Shown one piece after another: positions 15,822 to 24,147 of a stretch of 64,000 nucleotides of DNA. Location of the stretch: assembly GCA_934597725.1 (NCBI GenBank), contig CAKTSK010000009.1, positions 1 through 64,000 of the forward strand, written 5' to 3'. Under the pieces are notes generated by a model. The model was given only the letters and a program-made list of their open reading frames with translations. It was not told the DNA's origin and made no database searches. A program made the position numbers and the translations under genes. How positions within the stretch are numbered: the stretch's first letter is position 1; the number at the start of each line of letters is the position of its first letter. This DNA is from an uncultured Eubacteriales bacterium. Lineage in GTDB: Bacteria; Bacillota; Clostridia; Oscillospirales; Oscillospiraceae.

Positions 15822-16106
15822 TCAGTGTTTGCCCGGGGCGCTTCCGAGGGTCTGGTCCAGCTGGTTCATGGCCTTGGCCGCCTGGGGGTCTCTGGCCAGC
15901 TCTCCCAGCACGCCTTGCAGAGCGGAGGGGTCTCCGTTCAGGGCGGCCTTGGCCGCCGCCTGGAGGCGCTGGGTGTTCTTCTTTTGCAGGGACTGGAGGA
16001 CCTTGCGGGTCTCCGGATCGTTCAGCAGCCGGCGCACAGCGGCTTGATTTTCCAGCAGCTTTTTGGCCTGGGGGTCCTGCCCCAGGGCTTTGGTCAACTC
16101 ATCCAT
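15822..16106 (-). CDS. hypothetical small helical protein, first gene of a three-gene operon
   Basis: A 94-residue protein that is nearly all predicted helix. It holds three repeats of a pattern containing D-P-x-x-x-x-x-L/V (GQDPQAKKLL, NDPETRKVLQSL, NGDPSALQGVL, ARDPQAAKAM). The ATG at 16106 follows GGAAGGAG at 9 bases; the open frame continues upstream but without a ribosome site. I do not know the family. It heads a minus-strand operon divergent from the second pantothenate kinase. The region before it holds a possible late-sporulation promoter (16139–16165). Confidence 0.65.
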   Translation of the reverse strand: MDELTKALGQDPQAKKLLENQAAVRRLLNDPETRKVLQSLQKKNTQRLQAAAKAALNGDPSALQGVLGELARDPQAAKAMNQLDQTLGSAPGKH

Positions 16107-16138
16107 AGACAAAGGCTCCTTCCGGGTGATGCTGTTCC

Positions 16139-16165
16139 AGTATATGTCCTCTGGGGGAACAATGT
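16139..16165 (-). promoter_or_regulatory. possible mother-cell (sigma-K/E-like) promoter
   Basis: On the minus strand, AC (16165–16164), 17 bases, CATATACT (16146–16139). This partly fits the sigma-K pattern AC-N16/17-CATA-NNN-TA and the sigma-E minus-10. No sigma-A promoter is apparent for the operon. The match is weak. Confidence 0.3.
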
Positions 16166-16297
16166 GCCTGAGAAAGGGAAGAAAAAAGAGAAAATACCTC
16201 TGGAAAAAGGCGGCCAAGTGTGCTATTATGGCCCCATCGCTTTTTTTGCCCCTTGAGGGCAAGCCATTCCTGACAGACATATAGGAGGAGACAGGAT

Positions 16298-17080
16298 ATG
16301 CTCATGGCCATCGACGTGGGGAACACCAACATGGTGTTCGGCATTTTGGAAGGGGAGAAGCTCATCGGCAGCTTTCGCCTGATGACAGACGCCAACCGGA
16401 CTTCGGATGAGATCGGGCTGACCGTGTGTCAGTATTTTCGCCGGTTCAATCTGAAGACAGACCAGGTCTGTGACATCATCATTGCTTCCGTGGTGCCCCA
16501 GGTAATGTATACCCTGACCAGTGCCATGGTGAAGTATTTTGGCAAAAAGCCCCTGATCGTGGATGAGGATGTCTCCCCCGGGATCTATTATGAGGGCGAG
16601 GATCATCTGGGGGCCGACCGGGCCGTGTCTTGCGTGGCGGCCATGGAGAAATACGGCAAGCCCCTGGTGGTGCTGGACTTTGGGACTGCCACGACCGTCG
16701 ATGCCTTGGACGAGCACGGCACATACCTGGGCGGCAGCATCCTGGCAGGGGTCCGGGTGTCCACCGACGCCCTGTTCCACCAGGCGGCCATGCTGCCCCG
16801 GATCGAGCTGATCCGCCCGCAGACGGCGCTGGGGCAGAATACCATTGCCCAGATCCAGGCCGGTTCGGTGCTGGGATACATTGGGGCCATCGAATATCTC
16901 ATCCGCTGCACCAAAGAAGAAATGGGCTATGGTGACGACGTGAAGGTGGTGGCCACCGGCGGCCTGGCCCGGATGATCGCCGACAACACGAAGCTGATCG
17001 ACATCGTGGACGGCCAGCTTATTGTGGACGGGCTGCGGATCATCTACGAGCGCTATCAAAAACAGCAGGCAGAGTCCTGA
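16298..17080 (+). CDS. coaX: type III pantothenate kinase (second of two)
   Basis: The 260-residue protein carries the full set of CoaX motifs: DVGNTNMVFG at the N-terminus, LGADR (about residue 104, with the catalytic Asp and the usual Arg), DFGTATTVDAL and a late TGGLARMIA. It therefore looks like the canonical copy, producing 4'-phosphopantothenate for coenzyme A. AGGAGG lies about 9 bases before the ATG at 16298. A TGCTATTAT extended minus-10 occurs at 16221–16229. It is a single gene divergent from the small-protein operon. The first copy at 3434–4222 has Ile in place of the Arg. Confidence 0.93.
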   Translation: MLMAIDVGNTNMVFGILEGEKLIGSFRLMTDANRTSDEIGLTVCQYFRRFNLKTDQVCDIIIASVVPQVMYTLTSAMVKYFGKKPLIVDEDVSPGIYYEGEDHLGADRAVSCVAAMEKYGKPLVVLDFGTATTVDALDEHGTYLGGSILAGVRVSTDALFHQAAMLPRIELIRPQTALGQNTIAQIQAGSVLGYIGAIEYLIRCTKEEMGYGDDVKVVATGGLARMIADNTKLIDIVDGQLIVDGLRIIYERYQKQQAES

Positions 17081-17176
17081 AAAGCCTTGCGGTCCCCGGA
17101 CGGCGGCAGTGTCCGCCGCCCGGGGACGTTTTGCCCGGCGGGGTGGAGGAAATGCAGGAGAAATCGTGGGATAGGA

Positions 17177-17205
17177 TTGACATTTCTTCAATCTGGACGT
17201 ACAAT
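17177..17205 (+). promoter_or_regulatory. strong sigma-A promoter
   Basis: TTGACA (17177–17182), 17 bases, TACAAT (17200–17205), serving the aminotransferase at 17272. Confidence 0.88.
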
Positions 17206-17271
17206 AATGTCGAATGTTTGCCCTGTATCTTTGGCGCGGGCACGAACATGATAACAATGGAGGTAAGGACC

Positions 17272-18465
17272 ATGAAGTTTTCCAGCAAAGTCAAAAAGTG
17301 CGGTCTGTCTCCCATGCGGAAGTTCCACCCCTATGCGGTGGCAGCGGAAGCCAAGGGACGCAAGATCTATCACCTGAACATCGGCCAGCCCGATGTGGAG
17401 ACCCCTCCTCAGTTTTTCCAGGCCGTGCGTGAGTTCAGCCAGTCTGTTCTGGAGTATGCTCCTTCGCCCGGTATGCCCGAGCTGATCGACGCGGTCCAGA
17501 AATACTATGACAACCTGAACATGCACTTTGAGAAGGACGAGATCCTCATCACCACCGGTGGTTCCGAGGCGCTGTCCATCATCTTCCAGTGTATTCTGGA
17601 TGACGGCGACGAGGTGCTCATCCCTGAGCCCTTCTATCCCAACTATGCCACCATGGTCAACACCACCGGTGCCAGCATCCACCCCATCCCCACCTCTCCC
17701 GAAGAGGGCTACCGCTATGCCGACCGGGCCAAGATCGAGGCGCAGATCAACGAGCACACCCGTGCCATCGTCTGCACCAACCCCGGCAACCCCACCGGCG
17801 TGGTCCTCACCCCCGAGGAGCAGCGCCTGATGTGCGACATTGCCAAGGAGCACGGCCTGTTCATCATCGGCGACGAGGCTTATCGTGAGTTCGTCTATGC
17901 CGGCGAACCCCTGCAGTCCTTCGGTGAGTATGCCGACGCCGCAGAAAACGTGGTGGTCATTGATACCGTTTCCAAGCGCTTCTCCGCCTGCGGCGCTCGT
18001 GTGGGCGCCATCCTCACCCGCAACCACGAGCTGCTGGGCGAGGCCATGAAGTATTGCCAGGCCCGTCTGTCCGTTGCTACGCTGGATCAGGTGGCCTCCG
18101 CTGCGCTGTATGACGTGGGTCCCGAGTACTTTGCCGCTGTCCGCGAGGAGTACAAGCGCCGCCGCGACACGGTGGTGGCCAAGCTGGCTGAGATCCCCGG
18201 CGTGGTCTGCGAGTGCCCCAAGGGTGCGTTCTACCTGATGGCTGCGCTGCCTGTGGACGACGCAGACAAGTTCCAGCAGTGGCTGCTGGAGGAGTTCGAG
18301 GACAACGGCGACACCGTGATGTTTGCCCCCGGCGAACCCTTCTACGGCACCCCCGGCAAGGGCAAGAACGAGATCCGGATTGCCTATGTGCTCAAGCAGG
18401 CTGATCTGGAGCGCGCCATGGACCTGCTGGCCCTGGGCATCAAGGCTTACAACGAGAAGAAGTAA
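17272..18465 (+). CDS. PLP-dependent aminotransferase, class I/II
   Basis: A 397-residue fold type I aminotransferase. Motifs: NIGQPDVETPP near the N-terminus, TGGSEAL (phosphate binding), NPGNPTGVV, GDEAYREFVY and SKRFSACGARVG with the PLP lysine. The SKRFSACG segment differs from the SKTYAMTG of the aminotransferase at 2012–3205, which points to a different subgroup and substrate. GGAGG lies about 8 bases before the ATG. The near-consensus promoter, terminator and codon use rich in CGT and GCT suggest high expression. Single-gene unit. Confidence 0.9.
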   Translation: MKFSSKVKKCGLSPMRKFHPYAVAAEAKGRKIYHLNIGQPDVETPPQFFQAVREFSQSVLEYAPSPGMPELIDAVQKYYDNLNMHFEKDEILITTGGSEALSIIFQCILDDGDEVLIPEPFYPNYATMVNTTGASIHPIPTSPEEGYRYADRAKIEAQINEHTRAIVCTNPGNPTGVVLTPEEQRLMCDIAKEHGLFIIGDEAYREFVYAGEPLQSFGEYADAAENVVVIDTVSKRFSACGARVGAILTRNHELLGEAMKYCQARLSVATLDQVASAALYDVGPEYFAAVREEYKRRRDTVVAKLAEIPGVVCECPKGAFYLMAALPVDDADKFQQWLLEEFEDNGDTVMFAPGEPFYGTPGKGKNEIRIAYVLKQADLERAMDLLALGIKAYNEKK

Positions 18466-18494
18466 GCGCCCCCTGTCCTGACGATCAGACAACG

Positions 18495-18531
18495 AAATGC
18501 CCTGCGATCCTGGGATCGCAGGGCATTTTTT
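18495..18531 (+). terminator. intrinsic terminator
   Basis: Fourteen-base perfect stem (ATGCCCTGCGATCC with its complement), 2-base loop and six T. The A run on its left lets it also serve the converging uvrA-like gene. Confidence 0.9.
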
Positions 18532-18547
18532 ATGTGGCTGAGAGGGA

Positions 18548-21040
18548 TCAGCGCAGATAGCGGCCGGTTATACTGTCCGGGTTCTGCGCCACAGCAGCCG
18601 GGGTACCGGCCGCCACGATCCTGCCGCCGTCTGTGCCGCCGCCCGGCCCCAGGTCGATGAGATAGTCGGCGTTGCGGATCACATCCAGGTCGTGCTCGAT
18701 CACCAGAACCGTGGCGCCCTGGTCCAGCAGGTGCTGGAATACGCCCAGCAAGGTCTGGACATCCAGCGGGTGCAGGCCAATGGTGGGTTCGTCAAAGAGA
18801 AAGATGGTGTCTTCCTGCCCCCGGCCCATTTCGCTGGCCAGCTTTAAGCGCTGGGCCTCTCCGCCGGAGAGGCTGGGCGTGGCTTCTCCCAAGGTCAGAT
18901 AGCCCAGCCCCAACTGATCCAGGACCTTCAGACGCTGCTGGACCACCCGCCAGGAAGCGCAGAAGTCCAGCGCGGTGTGAATGTCCATCGCCATCAGCCC
19001 AGGGAGAGAGCAGGGCGTCTTAGCACCAGCCAGAATATTCTCTGCGGCCTTGTCATAGCGGCTGCCCCGGCAAGCGGGGCAGGGGACCTCCACATCGGGC
19101 AAAAACTGCACGTCCAGGCTGATGCTCCCGGTGCCGTCGCAGGTGGGGCAGCGGAGGCTTCCGGTGTTATAGGAGAAATCCCCGGCCCGAAGGCCCCGGG
19201 CTTTGGCCTCCGGTGTTTTGGCATAGAGTTTCCGCAGGGGATCATGCACGTTGGCGTAGGTCGCAACGGTAGAGCGGACGTTAAGGCCAATGGGAGTGGC
19301 ATCGATGAGTTTGACCCGCTGGATGCCTGCCGTCTCCACGGCGCACACATGTCCAGGGAGGGGGGTTCCGGCAATGGCGGCCTCCAACCCCGGCAGCAGG
19401 CTTTCCAGGACCAACGTGGTTTTTCCAGAGCCGGAAACGCCGGTCACTACCGTCAGCCGCCCTTTGGGGATGTCTGCGGAGAGGGGCTTGACGGTGTGGA
19501 TGGCGTCGGTCTCAATATGGATCTTGCCGCCTTGGAACAGGTCGGCTTCCTTGCAGGGGGGATGAACCTGTACCCGGGCTGCCCCGGACAGAAAGGGGCC
19601 GATCCGTGAGGCGGGTGTTTTTTGAATGGTTTCCAAGGTGCCTTGGGCGATCACTTGGCCCCCTTCCGCGCCGGCCTTGGGGCCAAGCTCGATGAGCCAA
19701 TCTGCCGCAGACAGGAGCTGTGTGTCGTGGTCAACCAGCAGAACGGAGTTGCCGTCTGCCACCAGGTCGTGGAGCACGGCAGTCACTCCTTGCAGATTGG
19801 ACGGGTGCAGGCCGATGGAGGGTTCGTCCAGCACATAGAGGACGCCGGTGGTCCGGTTGCGTACCGCCCGGGCCAGCTGCATCCGCTGGCGCTCTCCGGT
19901 GGACAGGGTGGAAGAAGCCCGGTCCAGGGTAAGGTAACCCAGCCCCAGAGACATCAGCCGCTGGGCCACAGTCTGAAAGGCCTGACAGATGCTCTCGGCC
20001 ATGGGGGCCATTTCTTGGGGCAGGGAGGTAGGGACCCCTGCGACCCAAGGGACAAGCTGAGACAAGGTCATCTGGCAGGCCTCGTCCAGGCCGATGCCCC
20101 GCAGCTTGGGTGCGCGGGCCTGGGGAGAGAGGCGGGTGCCGCCGCAGTGGGGGCAGGTATCCTCCCGCAGGAATCGCGCGACCCGCTTCATGCCCTTTTC
20201 ATCCTTGACCTTGGCCAGGGCGTTTTCCACGGTATAGACGGCGTTGTAGTAGGTGAAGTCCAGCTCTCCGGCCTGGTTGGAGCCTTTGGGGTGATAGAAG
20301 ATGTGCCGCTTCTCTGCCGGGCCGTTGTAGATGATGTCTTTTTCCCGGTCGGTCAGATCCCGGAACGGTACGTCAGTGCGGACCCCCATGGCCCGGCAGA
20401 CATCGGTCATGAGAGACCACATCAGGGTGTTCCAGGGCGCTACAGCGCCCTGGTCGATGGTGAGGGAGGGATCGGGGACCAGAGACTCCCGATCCACGGT
20501 GCGGACGATACCGGTCCCTCCGCAGGTCTGACAGGCGCCCCGGCTGTTGAAGGAGAGATCCTCCGCGCCGGGAGGAAAGAAGGTCACCCCGCAGCGGGGG
20601 CAGGTCAGCGGCTGTTCTGCGGCAACCGCCAGCGTCGGGGGATGGGGGTGGCCGTTGGGACAGCAATGGCTGGCCAGCCGGGAAAACATCAGGCGCAGGC
20701 TGTTGAGCAGTTCTGTCCCGGTGCCGAAAGTGCTGCGGATGCCGGGGACCCCGGGCCGCTGGTGCAGGGCCAGCGCGGCGGGAACATACAGCACCTGGTC
20801 CACCTCTGCCCGCGCGGCCTGGGTCATGCGGCGGCGGGTATAGGTGGAGAGGGCTTCCAGGTACCGCCGGGAGCCTTCTGCATAGAGGACGCCCAGGGCC
20901 AGAGAGGATTTCCCGGAGCCAGACACCCCGGCGACGGCAACGATTTGATGGAGAGGGACGTTGACGTTGATGTTTTTCAGGTTGTGTACCCTGGCGCCCC
21001 GAATCAGGATCTCTTTCGGGGGCATGGCGTTTTGCGGCAT
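18548..21040 (-). CDS. UvrA-like excinuclease subunit, class II (UvrA2)
   Basis: An 830-residue DNA-binding ABC ATPase. Both Walker A motifs are GVSGSGKS/T. Signatures are LSTGERQRMQLA in the first half and LSGGEAQRLKLA in the second, each followed by a DEPSIGLHP or DEPTIGLHP Walker B. Zinc-finger pairs are visible (CPRCG...CQTCGGTG; CPTCDGTG...CPACRGS). It is about 100 residues shorter than canonical UvrA and appears to lack the UvrB-binding insertion, the mark of class II proteins linked to drug or DNA-damage tolerance. AAAGGAG lies 7–8 bases before the ATG at 21040; the frame runs upstream only through the cotJC remnant on the other strand. Confidence 0.88.
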   Translation of the reverse strand: MPQNAMPPKEILIRGARVHNLKNINVNVPLHQIVAVAGVSGSGKSSLALGVLYAEGSRRYLEALSTYTRRRMTQAARAEVDQVLYVPAALALHQRPGVPGIRSTFGTGTELLNSLRLMFSRLASHCCPNGHPHPPTLAVAAEQPLTCPRCGVTFFPPGAEDLSFNSRGACQTCGGTGIVRTVDRESLVPDPSLTIDQGAVAPWNTLMWSLMTDVCRAMGVRTDVPFRDLTDREKDIIYNGPAEKRHIFYHPKGSNQAGELDFTYYNAVYTVENALAKVKDEKGMKRVARFLREDTCPHCGGTRLSPQARAPKLRGIGLDEACQMTLSQLVPWVAGVPTSLPQEMAPMAESICQAFQTVAQRLMSLGLGYLTLDRASSTLSTGERQRMQLARAVRNRTTGVLYVLDEPSIGLHPSNLQGVTAVLHDLVADGNSVLLVDHDTQLLSAADWLIELGPKAGAEGGQVIAQGTLETIQKTPASRIGPFLSGAARVQVHPPCKEADLFQGGKIHIETDAIHTVKPLSADIPKGRLTVVTGVSGSGKTTLVLESLLPGLEAAIAGTPLPGHVCAVETAGIQRVKLIDATPIGLNVRSTVATYANVHDPLRKLYAKTPEAKARGLRAGDFSYNTGSLRCPTCDGTGSISLDVQFLPDVEVPCPACRGSRYDKAAENILAGAKTPCSLPGLMAMDIHTALDFCASWRVVQQRLKVLDQLGLGYLTLGEATPSLSGGEAQRLKLASEMGRGQEDTIFLFDEPTIGLHPLDVQTLLGVFQHLLDQGATVLVIEHDLDVIRNADYLIDLGPGGGTDGGRIVAAGTPAAVAQNPDSITGRYLR

Positions 21041-21081
21041 GGGAGGTCTCCTTTCGGTGATTCGGTCGTTCTTCCAGCAGC

Positions 21082-21282
21082 GCAGCAGAGCAGAAGGCGC
21101 GCGTGACCTACGACAACATTCTTCGCCTGGCCAAGGACGATCCCGATGTGACGGACGTGATCCGGTTTCTGCGGGAACGGGAGATCGTTCACTTCCAGCG
21201 CTTCGGCGGCGCCCTGCAGCAGGTGCGGGAACAGTTGGATCAGAAAAATGTCTACTACACCAACCCGGCGTTTGACCGATAA
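21082..21282 (+). pseudogene. 3' remnant of a CotJC-type manganese catalase gene
   Basis: Translating 21082–21282 gives about 66 residues ending at a stop, including KARVTYDNILRLAKDDPDV, then FLREREIVHFQRFG and a closing NPAFDR. This is the C-terminal helix pair of the manganese catalase/CotJC spore-coat family, with the metal-site-like EREIVHFQRF. Everything upstream (the first 130 or so residues of the family) is missing; the sequence passes directly into the promoter region of the divergent uvrA-like gene. There is no start codon with a ribosome site. A deletion or rearrangement probably removed the 5' part. Confidence 0.75.
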
Positions 21283-21332
21283 ACACCGGCATGGGGGGCG
21301 GCCAGGGCAGCCGCCCCCCCATGTTCCGGACG

Positions 21333-22370
21333 TTAGAGGTTCTCAATGGCGATTTTCATGCATCCGTCCCGGCGGTGCTCGAACAGGTCATAGGCTTCCT
21401 CGATCCGGGACAAAGGAAACGTGTGGGTAAGCAGGGGCGTGGTATCAATGCCCCCTTGCCGTATCCATTCCAGCAGGTCTGCACACCGGCAGGCATCCAC
21501 TCCGCCGGTCTTGAATATCAGATTCTTGCCATACATCTCCGGGAGAGGGAGAACTTGCGGGCGGTCGTACATGGCCACCAGCACAACGATGGCGTTGGGG
21601 CGGGCACACTGCCAGGCCATGGAAAAAGTCTCCTCTCCGCCAGCGGCCTCAATGATCCGGTCTGCGCCGCCGTGAGCGCTTACGGCCCGGACGGTATCCA
21701 GAGCCTGGTCAGGGGAGAGGACAAGGACCTGGGGAAAATGGGACCGGACAAAGGCGCGCCGCTGGGGATCTCGCTCGCAGACCAGGATCTGCCTGGGCTG
21801 TTTCTGCAAGAGACACAGCAAGGTGCATAAGCCGGTGGGACCGGCCCCCAGAAGAAGAACGGTATCTTCCGGCCCGACCTCCGCCAGGTCCGCCGCCCAG
21901 AGGCCGGTGGAGAGCAGATCCCCCACGAAAAGGGCCTGCCGGTCGGAGACCTCCGGCGGGATCACGGTCAGCCCCTGGTCGGCATAGGGAACGCGGACGG
22001 CTTCTGCTTGTCCGCCGTCGATGCGGCAGCCCAGGGCCCAGCCGCCGTTGGGGTCGGTGCAGTTGTTGACATATCCCTGGCGGCAGAAAAAACAGTGGCC
22101 GCAGAAGGTCTCTACGTTGACGGCGACGCGGTCGCCGGGGCGCAGCGTGGAAATATCACTGCCAACTTCCTGGATAACCCCCACCATCTCATGGCCCAGG
22201 GTGATCCCGGGCACAGCCCGGGGCACCGCGCCGTGCTTGATGTGCAGGTCGCTGGTGCAGATGCTGGACAACGTCACACGGACGATGGCGTCTCTGGGAT
22301 GCATGATCGTAGGGGAAGGTTTTTCTGTCAGCGCAAGGTGGCCGGGAGAGAGATAGGTATAGGCTAACAT
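21333..22370 (-). CDS. zinc-dependent medium-chain alcohol dehydrogenase
   Basis: A 345-residue MDR-superfamily dehydrogenase. The catalytic zinc site is indicated by SSICTSDLH, GHEMVG and the later Asp/Glu; the structural zinc loop by CGHCFFCRQGYVNNC. The Rossmann dinucleotide motif is LLLGAGPTGLC. The CTSDLHIKHG start and GWALGCRIDGGQAEAVRVP segment resemble secondary-alcohol/threonine dehydrogenase-type enzymes. The substrate is not certain. The ATG at 22370 follows GGAGG; upstream in-frame codons are not family-like. Single gene, with the next gene upstream separated by a terminator. Confidence 0.9.
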   Translation of the reverse strand: MLAYTYLSPGHLALTEKPSPTIMHPRDAIVRVTLSSICTSDLHIKHGAVPRAVPGITLGHEMVGVIQEVGSDISTLRPGDRVAVNVETFCGHCFFCRQGYVNNCTDPNGGWALGCRIDGGQAEAVRVPYADQGLTVIPPEVSDRQALFVGDLLSTGLWAADLAEVGPEDTVLLLGAGPTGLCTLLCLLQKQPRQILVCERDPQRRAFVRSHFPQVLVLSPDQALDTVRAVSAHGGADRIIEAAGGEETFSMAWQCARPNAIVVLVAMYDRPQVLPLPEMYGKNLIFKTGGVDACRCADLLEWIRQGGIDTTPLLTHTFPLSRIEEAYDLFEHRRDGCMKIAIENL

Positions 22371-22450
22371 GATGATGTCCTCCGTGGAAGAAGTGGAACT
22401 GTTGGGTTGAGGGATGATGAGAACGAAGGGGGGGCTGCGAACGTCATAAA

Positions 22451-22481
22451 CCAAAACCACCGGGTCAACCGGTGGTTTTGG
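22451..22481 (-). terminator. terminator-like hairpin
   Basis: Perfect 13-bp stem (CCAAAACCACCGG with its complement) and 5-base loop, placed after the stop of the minus-strand membrane protein. Only a short T run follows. Confidence 0.7.
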
Positions 22482-22534
22482 GAAAATTACGGCGTGTTTT
22501 ATTGGTGCTGAGGGGAAACGTTTCTGCTTTTCGA

Positions 22535-23041
22535 TTAACGAGGATGCGATTCGTTCGCAGAACTGGGAGCCGGAGAGAACATCAGCCGTCTGCGGTTATA
22601 GTATTTGGTCACCACATAGAAGAAGATCAGCGCGCCGAGGATGATCCCGATCAGTTGCCCGAACAGATGGAGCGTGGATGGCACTGCCTGGGGGAGGATA
22701 AGCTCAGTGACACTGAACACAATGGAGAGGATCTGAATGTAGATCAGCAGGCGCGGACCGAGCCAACGCCTCTTGGCCAGAAAAACGATGGCGGCAACGG
22801 TTGCTAACATCAAGATCAGGTAAATGGCGATGCGATAGATCCCAAATGGTGCCAGCCCGGCCTGCTGGTATTCTGCATAAGAGCCGATCGTGTCGCAGAG
22901 AGAATAGAGCCAGGAAAGGAGCCAGAGCGGGCACAGGAAAAAGACGAATATGTTGTGAAAGTTCATCGCGGGCTGATCCGATGCACGGAACGCATTTGCC
23001 GGCGGGTCCCATGCTGTGTTTGAAAACATTGCCTTGAACAT
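22535..23041 (-). CDS. hypothetical four-helix membrane protein
   Basis: A 168-residue protein with four clear hydrophobic segments (about residues 27–50, 67–90, 95–117 and 122–145) and short polar ends. I see no enzyme motif and do not recognise the family. AAAGGAG lies 9 bases before the ATG. A near-consensus sigma-A promoter (23161–23189) is 120 bases upstream, preceded by a 16-bp perfect palindrome. Its base composition is lower in GC than the flanking core genes, as is that of the small gene upstream. Confidence 0.65.
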   Translation of the reverse strand: MFKAMFSNTAWDPPANAFRASDQPAMNFHNIFVFFLCPLWLLSWLYSLCDTIGSYAEYQQAGLAPFGIYRIAIYLILMLATVAAIVFLAKRRWLGPRLLIYIQILSIVFSVTELILPQAVPSTLHLFGQLIGIILGALIFFYVVTKYYNRRRLMFSPAPSSANESHPR

Positions 23042-23160
23042 CGTGTCATCTCCTTTTGGTGCGGTCTGCTGTTTGAAAAAGGCCGCGTGTGTCGGATGGC
23101 AGTTTTTGTGATGCGGGGGCGATGAAACAGTGCGCTTGGAGATACTGATCTCCTACGTTC

Positions 23161-23189
23161 ATTATAACAATAACGGAACGAAAGCGCAA
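23161..23189 (-). promoter_or_regulatory. sigma-A promoter of the four-helix membrane protein
   Basis: Minus strand: TTGCGC (23189–23184), 17 bases, TATAAT (23166–23161). Confidence 0.8.
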
Positions 23190-23211
23190 GACTTTGGCAA
23201 CTGCTCGACAC

Positions 23212-23227
23212 ATAGAACATGTTCTAT
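23212..23227. promoter_or_regulatory. 16-bp perfect palindrome, operator candidate
   Basis: ATAGAACATGTTCTAT is its own reverse complement. It ends 23 bases upstream of the minus-35 of the membrane-protein promoter and overlaps the stop codon of the 57-residue gene. The half-sites are 2 bases apart, not the 4 of a Firmicute LexA box. Confidence 0.5.
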
Positions 23228-23397
23228 TTTTTGCTGCTTCTATATGCGCCTGAAAAGACGATTGCAAACAGCATAGGGATCGCAGCATATCCTGTATTTC
23301 CTGTTGCCGTACCTCTATTTGCCAATACATAGCCCGCACCGATGAAGGTGAGGATTGAGAATATGATAGATAAAGCTAAAAATATTTTTATTTTCAT
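23224..23397 (-). CDS. 57-residue membrane protein, unknown
   Basis: A short gene starting MKIKIFLALSIIFSILTF and ending in a basic RSSKK tail. Two hydrophobic segments (residues 4–26 and about 37–50) flank a Gly/Thr/Asn-rich turn (NRGTATGNTGY), so it is a probable membrane hairpin. AGGGAGAAAG lies 6–12 bases before the ATG. It is AT-rich in a GC-rich genome, uses ATA and TTA codons and has an AT-rich start, which suggests recent transfer. It stands between the four-helix protein and the DUF4236 gene on the same strand. Confidence 0.6.
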   Translation of the reverse strand: MKIKIFLALSIIFSILTFIGAGYVLANRGTATGNTGYAAIPMLFAIVFSGAYRSSKK

Positions 23398-23472
23398 ATG
23401 TCTTTCTCCCTTGTAAACTTCAAATCGTCTGCGGTTTTCGATCGTTCTACGATAGCTTGGTCATAGGGTGCG

Positions 23473-24147
23473 TTATCCTCCTGCACACCGTTTGCAGGGT
23501 GTCAGACCTGCCGATTCTGCCTTATCCAGCGTGGTAGGGGAGTAGTTTCCATCGTTGCAATGGTTGTCATAGTGATACCGTTTTCCGGTTGGCGTAATGT
23601 AGACAGTGGTCGATGATTGCTCCGCCGCAGCGGCAGCGTCGGGTCCCTCTGCGGGCTGTGCGGCAGGTTCCTGGGCGGGTCCTGCCTGGGGCTGGTCTGT
23701 GTTGTCCGCCGGGGCAGGCGTTTCCGTCTCTGGCGCTGCTTGCTGTGCCGTGTCTTTTTCTGTGGCAGGGGTGCTGGCGCTGGCAGCCGGAGGGGCTGGC
23801 TGGCGGTTGTCTGGGCCGTCTAAGGCGCTGCCGATCCCGCCGATCAGCAGCAGAGCGACCAGAACATAGGGCCACTTCCGCTTTTTCTTCGGTTGTTTGG
23901 CGGGAGGGGATGTCTTGGGCAGGATTTCTTTTTCGGCAGAGACCTTTGGGGCGGGCCGTTTTTTGCCGGAATCTTCTACATAGGAAAGCCCGGTGCCGGG
24001 GATGGAATAGGTCTTCCTGGTTTTTCCGTTGGCGCTTTTGGTGATGCGGAAGCCCTTTGTGCCCCAGCTATAGCCAACGCCAGACTTGCTGAGATTGACG
24101 CGGAAACCGCCGGGGAGCTTGAAGCTCTTTCGGAAACGGAAGCCCAT
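23473..24147 (-). CDS. DUF4236 domain protein with membrane helix and Cys/His tail
   Basis: The first 60 residues (FRFRKSFKLPGG, then VNLSKSGVGYSWGTKGFRI and SIPGTGLSY) are the DUF4236 domain. A basic linker (KQPKKKRKW) precedes one membrane helix (about residues 92–108). A Pro/Ala/Glu-rich spacer of about 70 residues and a short C-terminal module with YHYDNHC and PCKRC follow, probably a metal-binding or disulfide knot seen at the ends of many Firmicute surface proteins. The domain order suggests an N-terminus in the cytoplasm and an outer tail, but function is unknown. The minus-10 may be the extended TGCTATGAT at 24202–24210. Confidence 0.75.
   Translation of the reverse strand: MGFRFRKSFKLPGGFRVNLSKSGVGYSWGTKGFRITKSANGKTRKTYSIPGTGLSYVEDSGKKRPAPKVSAEKEILPKTSPPAKQPKKKRKWPYVLVALLLIGGIGSALDGPDNRQPAPPAASASTPATEKDTAQQAAPETETPAPADNTDQPQAGPAQEPAAQPAEGPDAAAAAEQSSTTVYITPTGKRYHYDNHCNDGNYSPTTLDKAESAGLTPCKRCAGG

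Noticed and set aside
23212..23227. Palindrome as a LexA/SOS box
   Set aside because: Its GAAC and GTTC halves are 2 bases apart; the Firmicute box needs 4.
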